Assembly (NCBI GenBank): GCA_025765615.1
Contig: JAIVFJ010000017.1
Location: 480,370 to 544,369, forward strand
Length of the DNA stretch: 64,000 nt
Direction of reading: 5' to 3'
DNA from: Zopfochytrium polystomum
Taxonomy: Eukaryota; Chytridiomycota; Chytridiomycetes; Chytridiales; Chytridiaceae
The notes below the pieces were generated by a model that made no database searches, was not told the DNA's origin, and saw nothing but the letters and a program-made list of their open reading frames with translations. Within the stretch, counting starts at the first letter, position 1. Each line of letters starts with the position of its first letter. Positions 40,266 to 52,184 of this stretch are shown piece after piece. The position numbers and the translations under genes are program-made.

Positions 40266-43200
40266 TTACTCGTCGCGAAGCTTCACAAAGTTTTCAAACG
40301 CAGTGGTGACCGTCTCAATCTCGGCCTCAAAGGTCTTGATCTGTGTGAAAGAACGAAGCGTTAGTGAGCAAACGGGCCTCCCACAAACAAGCCGAAGCAA
40401 AACCGGAGAACTTAAAAAATGAAAGCAAACCTTGGCCGCATTCGCCTCGCGGACCTCGAGCTTCACTTTCTTCTCGTAACCCGGAGCCTCCGTCTTCTTC
40501 CTCAGCTCGGCGAGCTGCTCGAGCGCCTTCTCCTTCTGCGCCTGCAGCTTGGCCAGCTCCACGTCAAAGTCAACTTTCCCCTTGACGAGCAGGTACACGT
40601 TGCAGTCCTCGGACACGGGCACGACGGCGCAGCCCGCGGGCGCGCTCTCGTCCTTGGTCAGCACTTGCAGGCTCTTTGCATTCTTCACGAGCGCCTCCGT
40701 GATGACCGCCGCGTCGCGCTGGAGAATCGACAGGAGCGCGGCGTTGCTCGTTTGGACGTAGACTAGATGCGAAAGGTTGGCACGGCCATTAGAGAAGTAC
40801 GGGGAAAAACAGAAGAGCAAAAGAAACGCTTACGCCAGTTCTCTGGGATGTTGTAGTTCGAGACAAGCGAACGTGCGGCCCTCACAACCTTGTTGACGGC
40901 CTCAAAGTCTTCGTCCGCCTTCGGGTGGCTCCACGCCGGGTTTTCAGTCGGGTACTTTGCAAGCATGATAGTCCGGGAAAGCGGGTCGTTGGGGCGGCGG
41001 TTGAGCCGCTGCCACAGCTCCTCGGTGACGAACGGCATCATTGGGTGCAGTAGCTTCAAGCCAGCGTCGAGGCAGGTGTAGAGGGTTTCCTGGGCCGCGC
41101 GGGACCGGACGGCGTCGGGGCCGCCGATAATAGGCTTGCTGATCTCCAAGTAAACATCGCAAAACTCGTAAAGCCAAAAGTTGTACGCCGCTGTGGTCGC
41201 CGCCATAAAGTTGCGCTGTTCAAGATGGGCGTTGACCTCGGCCACGGCGATGTTGAGCTTGTTCAGGATCCAAAGATCCGACAGCGACTCGTGGCCAGTG
41301 AGGCCGAGTGCATCTTCTTTAGGGATAAAGTCTTCACCCAGCTTCATGAGCGCCAGTCTTGTGGCGTTCCACAGCTTGTTGCAGAATTTGCGGTAACCTT
41401 CGACGCGAAGAATGTCCAGGTTGATGTCCCGACCGCCGGTGGTGTAAGCCAGCAAGGCGAAGCGAAGCGCGTCCGTTCCACACTGCGGGATGCCGTTCGG
41501 AAAATCTCGTTTCTGCCCGTCCTTTGCCTTCGTCACTTCCTTTGGATCCAGGTTGCCCTCTTCCAGTCGTTTTTGGAGATCAAGTAGAGCAATGCCCTCA
41601 ATCACATCCAGTGGATCGATGACATTGCCGAGCGACTTGCTCATTTTCCGGCCGTGAGCGTCTCGCACCATTGCATGACAGAATACCTGAGACCGTCAAG
41701 AGTTTGAAAATTTTCCCAAAATTTTATGTTCTGGAAGTGTAACTCACCTGCTTGAAAGGAACCTGCCCCGTCAATTTGATGCCCATCATCACCATACGTG
41801 CAACCCACTGTGAAACGGTGTGAGATACGAAAGTTGAGATCCAAAAGACTTACAAAGAAGAGAATGTCGTGGCCAGTCTCCAAAAGTGCATTAGGATAGA
41901 ATCTGTCCAAGTCGAGCGTTTTCTTTGGCCAGCCCAGGATAGAAAATGGCCAGAGACCAGACGAAAACCACGTATCCAAAACGTCGGGGTCTTGCTCGAG
42001 CGTAATCTTCTCGCGGCTAATTTTAGGGAAGCGCGCGTACGCCTTTTCGTAAGCTTCCTCCTCAGAAAGAGCAGACACCCAATTGTCCTTTTTGAATTCC
42101 TAAGAACGGCGCGTCAATCACTAAAGATACAACCACAGGTAGATGGCCGATGGCAACTCACATCGGCTGTTTTTCCATCAATGCGAATCAGGTAGGCAGG
42201 TACGCGATGACCCCACCACAACTGTCGAGAAATGCACCAATCCTGGATCTTCTCCAACCAAAGGAACCAGTCTCGTTCTGATGTTTTCGGAATGATCTCC
42301 AGCTCTCCGCTTTTGACGGCGTTGATTGCCGCTGCCGCCATGTCTTTGCAGTTCACCCACCACTGCGGCTTCATCATCGGCTCTACAATATTCCCAGAAC
42401 GGCTGAGGCCAAGTCAGATTCAAAACTAGAGTTGAGATTTACACTTACGTGCAAATGGGAATTTGCATTTTGTTGTTTTGCTTGTCCCGGTACAACCCTC
42501 GAGACTGCAGCTCCTTGATAATTGCGTTACGAGCATCAAACCTTTGTAGGCCCTTCACAAATGTTAAGACAGAAATACGTGAATCAGAGAAACATACCTC
42601 AAACTGTCCACCCTCATGATTGACTTTTCCGTCGTCCGTGAAAATGTTGATGAATTGAAGGTTGTGACGCTTTCCGAGGGCGTAATCGTTCGGGTCATGA
42701 GCAGGAGTGATTTTGACAGCACCTGAGAAATTGGAATCGTGATTAAGATCTGCAAAAGTCTCAAGAACAAATTACCTGTCCCGAAATCCTTTTCGACGTA
42801 AGTGTCGGCTACAATAGGGATTTTCCTCGAGTTGAATGGGTGAACGGCAAACTTTCCGACCAAGTGAGTGTAGCGTCCGTCTTCGGGGTGGACTGCAATG
42901 GCAGTATCTCCAAGCATGGTCTCAACACGAGTGGTGGCAACGACGATCTCCTCGTCTGTTACGGTTTCGGTAAAACAGCGGAAGTTGAGGAAAAGAACCA
43001 CAATACCTGAGTTTTCTATCTTGTACGCGAAGGAGATGATGACACCAAATTCATACTTCTTATCAGCGGCATGGTCTGGCACGGCCAGCCAAGTGGAGCC
43101 CTCCAGCTCTTTATTCTCCACCTTGAGATTGTACAGTAAGAAAGTTGAACGCAGTGGTCCATAATACGTACCTCAAGGTTAGATATGGCAGTTTTTAGTT

Positions 43201-44496
43201 TGGTGCACCAGTTCACAAGACGATTGTCACGGTAAATGACACCCTCTTCTTGAAGCCGAATGAAAGCTGTTGCGACAGCGTGCGAGGGTCCCTGACACCG
43301 AAAGTTAGCGTCGGAATGGGCAGCTACAACTTACAGGATCCATAGTGAAAGCGACACGGTCCCAATCGACGGATATACCGAGTCTCTTAAATTGCTCGTA
43401 GATTCTGTCTCCGTACCTGCAAACAGTGTAAGTGGGAAACACAGGGCACCGCGGTCTGCATGATCACTCAACTGATTCTTCCAGATCCACACTTGCTTTA
43501 TGAACTCCTCTCTTCCAAGATCATGCCTCGTCAGCTTCTTTTCCCTCATCAACTTTTTCTCTACCACAATCTGAGTGGCAATACCAGCGTGATCGCATCC
43601 CGGAATGTAAAGTGCAGATTTCCCGTGCATCCGACTCCTGTGATCGGTAAATCAGAGACGCAATAGTAATAAAATAGCCTCGTCACCATCGCGTCAAAGT
43701 GTCCTGGATTGAGCTTGTAAGCGCGTGCCCCAAGTGAAGCGATCCGGTGACATTCGGGGGAGGAATGGAGATGACAAAGGTTTCCTCCTTCTTTCCAGGA
43801 ATAGGCTCAGGCGGCCGGAAAAACCCCTGCTGTTCCCACCAGGAATACCATGCGGACTCGACGGCGACGGGGTTATACTTCGAAGCAAAAGGGGCAGTCA
43901 TATCTTTTACGTCGATTAGCAATGGCGTGACCTGATTTCACGTAAACGAACCTTTCTTTTGACCGGCCGGAGTCGTGTTGACGTACTCATCGTCTTCGCC
44001 TGCCTTTGGCTTCTTTTCTTTCTTTTCCTGTATGGCAGACCGTGGTTGGGATTTGTTCCCTGAAAGAGATCTTTACCTTTTTCGCTGCATCGGCTGGCGC
44101 GCTGGCGGCTTGCGTTTGCGACGCCTTCTTCGCCTCGAACTTTGCGTTCTTCTTAGCGTCTTTGGCAGCCTTCGCCGCCTCGCGTTCTTTCTTTTTCAAA
44201 GCCTTGGCGGCCTCATCGGCCTCGGAGAGCGGCGCCGCCGCAGGAGGTTGGTTGGGAACCGAATCTGATGAACTCATCGAGTTTGTCGAGGGTGGATTTG
44301 AAGTGACCGACCGAACGATCCAGTTGCGATGGACTGGAAAATGCGGGCGAGGGCTGAAAGGTTCCGAGCGGACGAATGCGGGACCGAGACGAGACTGTGC
44401 GAACGGATTAAAAAGGGCGGACCCAGCCAGACAATGGACTGTGATCGGGCGAAGAATTTGGCAAGTCAAGCCAGTGATTCGACGACCAAAAAACAT
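40266..44496 (-). CDS. VAS1: Valyl-tRNA synthetase, probably dual-targeted
   Basis: Class I aminoacyl-tRNA synthetase that charges tRNA-Val. The signature [12 protein letters not shown] (HIGH motif) is at about 43720-43755 and KMSKSLGN at about 41625-41650. The editing/connective region has [13 protein letters not shown] and WYVSC-type segments; the C-terminus is the coiled-coil arm with [17 protein letters not shown]. At least twelve exons with introns near 50-70 nt. Two in-frame ATGs exist: 44496 gives 73 extra residues, rich in Arg/Ser and almost free of acidic residues, like a mitochondrial presequence; 44277 gives MSSSDS and a Lys/Ala-rich cytosolic N-terminus. Yeast VAS1 uses the same two-start design. 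The stop is at 40266. Confidence 0.92.
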
Positions 44497-44642
44497 GTGC
44501 GAAGTGCATACTCGTTCGCCTCAGCGTACCACAAACCATCACAGTGAAAACATTTCACAGCCTAATTGCAGCGGAGCTGCGTGGAAACTACTACACGAGT
44601 TGTGCGGCTTATCCTGATGGGTGTAGTGGTTTGCTGCGATTG

Positions 44643-45136
44643 ATGATGGCGGATAGAAACCAGCCAATCATTCTAGTTGAGTGTGTCCCGTTCGCGGCTC
44701 CAATTTTTAGCACGCCCCAACTTGCGGTGAGCAAAGTAGCCTGCTGCGACGCACTTATGGTCGTCAATAAGTTTGTCAAAAAAGTTCCCGGCGACATCCA
44801 TGACGCCAATGGGTGGCAGTTTGTTCTCAACTGGGAATCACATGTCAACTGTCAGCAGATCACTCAGAAGCTGCTTTACCGTCAGAATCGGTTGTTACTT
44901 TTCACTAGGTTTTGGCGACTTCCACGGCAGAAACGCCGCCGCCACCAAATGGTACCTTACCGATGAAGAAAACTACATGGTTTCGCCTCACTCTGACAGG
45001 ACCAACAAGCTTAGGGGCTTCAAGCGCGAAGAGTATCATGCTCGCTATTCCAAGCTAGTATATTACCGCGGCCTTCGCCCCGGTCTTTGCGAGTGCATAC
45101 GCTCTTCTCCAGCTCTTTTTTTTAGTACGAGGCTTA
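44643..45136 (+). CDS. Possible small orphan gene with a very short intron
   Basis: ATG 44643 opens a frame (MMADRNQPIILVECV) that runs to about 44875. There a 28-nt GT-AG segment (44881-44908) would join it in frame to FGDFHGRNAAATKWYLTDEE. The later part carries SPHSDRTNKLRGFKREEYHARYS and then Cys-rich sequence; the true stop is unclear. I recognise no family. The composition looks coding, but the short intron and the lack of similarity make it weak. Confidence 0.3.
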
Positions 45137-45481
45137 ATTGTCTCTGCAAGGCTTGCTGCCATTCAGAAGAATGCCGCTTGCCACTTGACAATGTCCCAAC
45201 CCCCACAAAGAATTCCGCCAAACAGCGACGGTTGAACCCGAACGAGACGGAGCCAAAAAGGAGGACAAAGAAGAAGGGGCATGGGCGAAGAAAAAAAAAG
45301 CAACAGAACAGAAGGCTTTCAACAAACGTGGGTTACGGGGCAATTTTTTTTTTTTTTTTGTTGAGTGGAATTGGCGATTGGGAAAAAACAACAAGAAACG
45401 CAGTACAGGCAGCCTCGGTGGACAAGGAGAGCAGACGCACTATGCCGGGAAGCAAAGGGAGGCAATGGGCACAACCGGAAA
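45137..45481. other. Spacer, no gene supported
   Basis: 3' flank of the CNH kinase gene; includes a T15 run near 45345 and basic low-complexity frames. Confidence 0.4.
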
Positions 45482-48400
45482 TCACTGGCGACCTGGCCCA
45501 GCAGACCCCGCTCTGTACATAGGGGACCCAGTCGGTGGGCTGCCGCTCTGGCCGGATTGGTAGGCAGCAGCAGCCGCTGCCTGTTGCTGTTGGTAATACT
45601 GCGCGTAGTAGGCTTGGTACCGTGGGTCCGCCGCGTACGCCGCTGCGTAGCGCGGATCATACATTGCTGCTGTGGCCGGGGCCTGGCCCTGCGCCGGAGC
45701 TGGCGCTCCAGGGGCGCCAGACGGGGTCTGTCCACCGCCTGCCGCTGCAACAGCCGCCGCATGCTGCGCCATATAGGCCTGATACTGCTGGGCGTAATAC
45801 TGTTGGTACTGCGGACCGTACTGCGCCGCCGCCGCAGCATAGTACTGCTGCATGTACGCGGCATCTGCACCAGGTGCTGCTGCCTGTGGAGGCGGGGGCG
45901 GCGCCGCAGCTACACCTGGTGGCGGGCCTGGTCTGCCCAATGTCCCCGGCATTGGCGGCGGGCCTGGACGAGGACCAGTCAACGTCATGTACTGCGGGTT
46001 GTACATGCCCATCGGAGGGGGCGCCGGCCGCGTCAGGGTCGCCACCGGGTAATACGGCATTGGGGCCCCAGGCGGCGGGGGCGGGCGAGCTCCAGGGTTG
46101 GGAGCACCGTACATATAAGGGGCTGGTGCGTGCGCACTAGTTGGGGGAGGTGGCGGGCGCACCCCTGGCGGCGCTGGTCGGCCCCCACTCATAATTGGAC
46201 TACCATGGGGAGGTGTTCCCGTTGGGGGCGGGCCGGAGGGGAACGGTGGCGGCTGCGAGTACGTCGGCGAAATGACAGGATTAGACCTCGTCGATTTGGG
46301 AGAGTCAGGACTCTTTGGCTCTCCAGACGAGTACTCCATTTGCGCAGACTGCTGCGAAGGAACTGAAACACGTTGCGGCGGCGGCTGTGGCGGATGCGCT
46401 GGATGCGGCGGCTGGATTTGCTGTTGCTGCTGCTGTAGCTGCTGCTGGTACTGCTGCTGTTGATACTGTTGCTGCTGGTACTGCTGCTGCTGGTAATGCT
46501 GTTGCTGCTGGTACGGATGGCTTTGCGGATTACCATCAGCTACAGACAATTGGCCCATTCCTTTCGCCACTTCGTCTGCTGACGGCCGCCGTTGATGTCC
46601 TTGCTGCTGCTGTTGCTGCTGCTGTTGCTGTTGGTAGTACTGGTACTGTTGCTGTTGCTGTTGCTGCTGCTGCTGGTGCCCTTGTTGCGGAGGAGGTGCG
46701 CCCTTTGAGCCAAGTGTATTTTCGTCTTCCTCGTCCGTGTCTGGTCCAGCAGAAAAGCCCGTACCTCCGGGAGCGTTTGCAGGTTCTGGGCTGGAACCCT
46801 GCGCGGCTTCAAGCGCTGCTTTTGCGAGCTCAGCCGGCGTGGGCGGCAGTGCTTTCGGCTTAGCCTTTTCCCGTAAGTGGTAGACAACAAATCCCCTCCT
46901 TTTCCTCTCAGCCAGCAGTAAGAGCCCGCCGTCTCGACTCGCAATGCACCGAATTGAGGCATTCGGATCAATCTTGACAGTTTGTACAGGTTTGGCAGAT
47001 TTCCAATCCACAATTTCGATAGCGTTACGAGTAACCGCCATAACATGGTCGATTGGACGGAGAACCAACTCCTGGGGGGGCTCCAGCCACATCACGCCAT
47101 CCTTCCAACCGCCTACACCAGAACCAATCATAGGCTGGCTCTCGATATCGACAACGCGCGTGACTCTATGAAACGTTGCCAAAAAGTATCGGTCCACTTT
47201 CGCAGACGTCTTCATCGCGTTCGCGCCCTGCACTGCGGCGAGCTTTCGGTTCACGGTCACATTTGATCGCGACATGGTCCGCAGTTCGTTTTTCTTCGAC
47301 TCTGAGAACGGAATCTGCATGAAGCTTTGCCATCGCGGCCCGTTGGTCATTCCGCTGACAAGACCACGCCCGAATCCCAGCGCACCTCCGCCTCCACTAC
47401 TGAAACCGCTGTTTACGACCGACTTGAGGAATTCCTGGTGAACCTCAACCTCTCGGACTTTTGAGTCGCTGACTTGAACCAAGTTCGCTTCGTTGGAGTA
47501 CGCCATATAAACTTCACGTACTCCAAGACCATCGTGGATCAAGTTAACAAACTTGGGAGTTTCAGGAAGCCAGAAAGCCTTGAGTTTCATGAACTTGAGA
47601 TACGGCTCTTTGGCCCACTCGAACAAAACGACATCTTGCCGGAATAAAACTCCCATGAAGATAGAAATCTCCGATCGTTGGATCAAGAAGCTCTTTGATT
47701 CTTTGGTGCCGACAATCTTGATGTAGTCGCTGGACCACTTCTGCACCAGCTGCATCTCGTCCTCCATAACAGGTTCGTTCAGAACGCGGTACTCGTGGTC
47801 CGTCTCCACTGCTGATGCCTCTTGGGATTGAGCCTCCGATATGGGGACATTGAAGTTCTTCTTCGCTAGTTGGGCGGCATTTCCACCAAGCAGGTACAGG
47901 ATCAATTTCCTGATAGAGCTCAATCGGTACTGCCGAATGTGGTTATGCTTTCCTGAGAGGGCCATCATTACGCCAAAGTCGGACACAACTTCAATTTGGC
48001 GGAATATAACGTTTCGGATGAGCGGAATGGGCTCTAGTCGAGGATTTGCAAGGTCGTTGAAGAAAAGACCGCGGTCAGTTCCAATAAGAACGTATTGCCC
48101 ATCGAGCACGTCTCCTGTAAACACTTCGAACCGAAGGACACCCGAAACGGGAGTGGGATCCACAACCTTCTCTGCTGTTCTGCCGTCTTCGTACAATCCG
48201 GGAAACTCTTGTGAAAGTGCTGCCGGATCCAATAGTGCCGGGGTCTGACAAATACATCGAGAGAAATCAGGGGACAATATTTAATGTCACAGCGAAGTGC
48301 TCTCTCACCGGTGCGAAATGCTGCGCGGAAGGTTGTTGGGGCTGATAAACATGTGCTGCTTGCGAGGGAGGCTGTTGTTGTGGAGGCAGCGGCGCAGCAA

Positions 48401-49888
48401 CCGGAGCAGGTGCTGGTGCAGCTGTAGCTGCTGCGGGTTGCTGGACTTGGACCTGAGCTTGCTGCTGTGTCTGCTGTTGTTGCTGCGCCATCTTCGCCTG
48501 CCTCATGGTTTCGTGAACGACTTTTGCGGGAACCTCCTCTTTTTTCTCATCCTCCTCGTCGTCTTCGTCGACATCGTATCCTGCTTTCTTCCTGTCTCTT
48601 GCAATCTTCGCCTTGACGATGAGGTCTGCGATTATGCCTTTTCGATTCAACCCCCGAGCCTTCTGCATAAAAGGGTGCTCCAACAGCTTCGCCGCGGAAG
48701 GGCGCTTCACTGGGTCCTTAACAAGGCAGTTCGCAATAAAATCGACGAAAGGTTTGGACCAAGCTTTGGGTTTTGCAAGATTGAGGTCAGAGTCTGGAAT
48801 GAGATAAAGAGCCCTCATGGGATGAATGTCAGAAAGTGGAGGATTCTTGTCCGCTATTTCAATCGCGGTGATTCCAATTGACCAGATATCTGCCTTGTAG
48901 TCATAAGAGGCGTCGCGAGAGGACGCACTGTCTGGATCACAGCGAATGACCTCTGGAGCCATCCAGTATCTACAAAAACATGTTTATTTGGGGTAACGGA
49001 AAAGGTGAGGGAGGAAGCTTACGGTGTGCCAATGAAGGTTCGCGCCCGTCCGTTCGGGTTGCTCAATTTGGCGGAAACTCCGAAATCGCCTTCGATTGTC
49101 GATAAATACAACATTCCTCAACATGGAGGCAGTTCAACTAACCAAGTTTAATCTCTCCGTCTTCGGTTAAGAACACGTTTCCAGCTTTAATATCGCGGTG
49201 GATTAACGCCACTTGAGTGTGGAGGTAGTCAAGTCCCTAATCCGGAGGAGTCAGATCCAACAGTCAGTTAATGGATATTTGGTACTTGCCACAAGGCAGT
49301 CATGAATGATCGCAGCGATTTGGTCCTCAGAGAACGTCTTCTTTATTGCTGTTTCGACATCGAGTCGTAAGCGAGATACTTCATGAGCCCGAGACACAGA
49401 TCTATGTTACCTCTGTACAACGAGTCCAACGCTCCGCCGCCACAGAATTCCATGCAAATCTTTTCATTCGTTGGCGGTGAATCGGCAGTGGATATTGAGC
49501 AAAAGACGAAGTGACTTACCCATAGATCCAGCCCTTTCAAGAAACATCCCATATAGCTTGTGACGTTGAGGTGGTTGCAGGCTTTGATGATTTCCATCTC
49601 AAGGAGGGTTTCTTTCAGTTCGTCCTCCTTCAACTGCACCACTTTCACCGCCGTGATTTCGTTGCTAGCGATCAGGCGACCCTATCATGCACAGAGAGTG
49701 TGAGCAACCAGCAAGACGGTACAGCCCATCGATTCAGCGATCGATTCCTCCGGAACTGTCCCGCCGCATACCTTGTACACATATCCGTAATTTCCCTTGC
49801 CGATCGTCTCAAGAAGTTCGACCTGTCCTCTGGGCGACGGAGTCCGGAGCAGGATCGGAAATTTCTTCCCGAACTGCTGTATGCTCAT
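45482..49888 (-). CDS. GCK/MAP4K-type kinase with CNH domain and Q/P-rich tail
   Basis: Ste20-family kinase. ATG 49888; the P-loop exon has [12 protein letters not shown], then [17 protein letters not shown] helix C and [23 protein letters not shown] is at about 49182-49200, [11 protein letters not shown] spans the joint near 48962, then [20 protein letters not shown] Gln/Pro/Ala linker (about 48290-48500) leads into a large exon (48277-45482). This opens with a citron-homology (CNH) domain of about 390 residues ([24 protein letters not shown], broken here for length: [22 protein letters not shown]). It continues with over 500 residues of polyQ, Pro-rich and Tyr/Gln/Ala repeats. Relatives (Msn/TNIK/MINK) end at the CNH domain, so the tail is unusual. 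Probable role is upstream MAPK or Rho/Rap-linked signalling. Confidence 0.85.
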
Positions 49889-50883
49889 TGTGTCGTCGCT
49901 TCGATTGCAGAGACCTGGTCGATTTTTTTTTTAAAACAAACGCGGGCTGAGGGTTGATGGCTGTGCGCGCAATATCGCGGAGAAACGCATTTCGTCTGCC
50001 GCGCGACGATAGAACGAGCGCGAACAGTTGCGCTCTTCACGAAGGCGGCAGTGTATTTGCGAGAGAAGACCCGTCGAGAGTGGCGGTGAGGGCGTGTGGT
50101 TGGTGGGAGGGTCAAACCCACCTTGACAGGGAAAGCAGCCAAATTTTGGGCTTCAGGCGTGTGCGAATGCTGCGCCCACCAATTTGTGGTTGGAGACACG
50201 GCGAACGCTTCGGAAGTATTGATTGATTCTCCTTGGCCGGGCCGTCCCAAATGAACGAATGAACAGGAGTGGCGATAGCAAGCCGCTGAGACAACAGCCG
50301 CTTCGCCGTGTACGCAAAGTGATTGATGAAGAGCCCAGCCTTGATAATTCCGGAGTGCCCTTCTTGAGGAAGCAAGCCAACGCAGGCTCGCTCTATTGAC
50401 ATGTAACGCTTCACGCTGGATGACGCAAACACAATTGAGGGGAAGGAGTAGTACGTGTCGTCCAGTTGAAAATTGAGAAGAAAGAATAAATAAGACAAAA
50501 AACAAAAAAAAAAAAAAAGTGAGAAAGGAACGCTGAGGTGGGTGGGTCGCGCCTGGCGGCGCCGACGCAACGGACTCTCCACAGGAGCCGCACCCCATTC
50601 TTTTCACGCCCTCTCCCTCCTTGAACCAAAACAAGTCCTCCCTTTCTGCCCTCGCTAAAATAGTACCCCTTTAAAGGAGCATATTTCGCCTTTTCGACGG
50701 CCTCAACTGTCCGTGTGCAGCAGACCCGTTACGCAAGCAAAGCCGCCACACGAATCCGACACAACCTCCACAGGCCTCGATCCAACACCCTGATCGCCTG
50801 CACACGAACTGCCGGACCCCGGCCCTCTCCAGAGTTTTGGATCGTACTTCGTGCACCTCTCTACAAACCTCAGTACCAGCGCG
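49889..50883. promoter_or_regulatory. Divergent intergenic region (kinase / J-protein)
   Basis: About 1 kb between divergent start codons, so it holds both promoters. A-run near 50503-50518; no clear TATA box. Minus-strand frames in it lack conserved motifs. Confidence 0.5.
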
Positions 50884-51876
50884 ATGCCAGAGCAAGACCC
50901 TCAGGAGGTTATTGCCTCGGTCCTGTACCATGACAATCTCTGTGCGTTCGTCCGTTTCCGCCTGTTCTATTCAAAACTGAAAAAGCCGCCGTTTTCAAAT
51001 TTAAACGCGTTCCAGACGCGCGCCTCGGTATTAGCCGCACTGCAACTAGCAACGACATACGAAGAGCGTACCTGAGAAGAAGCCTGGTACGTGGGACGGA
51101 GTACCAATTTGCTATAGCTAAACTCCATCGGCAGCTTTGCCACCCTGATAGATGCCTCCACCCTCAAGCAAACGAGGCCTGTAAGTTTGTCCCGCGTCCT
51201 CCTACTGCCTCTAACAATCAGCTCTTCTTGTAATTTCAGTTCAAAGTAACGAACCAATTGAAGCTCGCATCTTCCGCTGACATTTTTCGGTCGGTGCAGG
51301 GTTGTCGAACGCCTACCAAACCCTCAAGTCCGACTCAACTCGGCAAAACTACGATCTGTCAGTGGACCTGCATTTAGTGTCTTCTAACTCATGTGATTCT
51401 TAGTTACGGCCGGCAAGTCGATGGCAATGATCAAAGCTTCAGTGACACTGTCGCACAAGTTTTCGATGAGTTTTTGAACGGGCAATTCGATACACTCCTT
51501 CGAATGCTGGAGATGGTTCAGACGTAGGCCCCCTTTTCTGAATACGGAACCAAGTTTAAGACTATCTTCATTGTGCAGCCTCAACCCTGATGTCCGCATA
51601 AACAAAGACCAAGCGCGTCGTGTCTTTAGCTCCATGCGCGACTTCTTCCTTTGGGGCGGTGACTGTTGGGGTGCGGCCAAGTTCGAACTAATACGACTAT
51701 GGGAGCTCCAGCACGAGCTCAGCCAACTCTCGTATTTCGATGTTGCTGGTCGCTGGCGGCTCGCTGGTAGGTTATCGAATGGAGTCCTCCATTTGATGGG
51801 GACGTTGGCTGGTCTGTCCTCGACACGAGGTCCGACGTCCACCAACGAGCATGATGCTTCCACTTCTTCGACCTGA
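50884..51876 (+). CDS. J-domain (DnaJ) protein
   Basis: Co-chaperone that stimulates Hsp70 ATPase. ATG 50884 in MPEQDPQEVIASVLY. An intron follows, then LGISRTATSNDIRRAYLRRSL, shortened here to IRRAYLRRSL, and KLHRQLCHPDRCLHP with the diagnostic HPD. The next exons give EAF, LSNAYQTLKSD and RQNYDL, then a non-J C-terminal part (YGRQVDG, FNGQF-like helices, VRINKDQARRVFSSMRDFF). Introns near 51181-51235, 51249-51300, 51359-51403 and 51525-51577. The tail has no Gly/Phe or Cys-rich zinc domain, so it is a class C-type J protein. There is no signal peptide or membrane helix. Confidence 0.75.
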
Positions 51877-52184
51877 CTCCATTTTGGAGGTTAAATTTTT
51901 TCTCAGCTTTGTTTTTGTTCCTTGTAGTCTCTCATCCCAATATTCCCTTTGTATTATTATTCTGCCTCTGTTCCAGTTTTTCTCATTGCGAATTGCTCCC
52001 CAACCCCTGCAAGCCGGTTCTTACCCAATTTTTCCCACCGTTTGCGCCTTTCTTTGTACGAAAGAGTTTGAAACATGCCCGGCGCCTCCGAGAGCGCCAT
52101 CGTTCTGACAGTCGCGTGCGCTAATTTTTGTGGTAGCAATTCCCAACCGATGATGTCCCACTTTTTTTTGGTTTGGGGAAACCA
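51877..52184. other. Spacer, no gene seen
   Basis: 3' region of the J-protein gene and promoter of the G-patch gene; T-rich patches near 51895 and 52162. Confidence 0.45.

Noticed and set aside
45365..46366. 333-codon plus-strand ORF, Arg/Trp-rich
   Set aside because: Shadow of the Pro/Gln/Ala-rich tail of the CNH kinase on the other strand; no motif.
49885..50634. 249-codon minus-strand ORF upstream of the CNH kinase
   Set aside because: Includes a poly-Phe/Leu stretch from an A-run and ends in the kinase start region; no conserved motif, probably chance.
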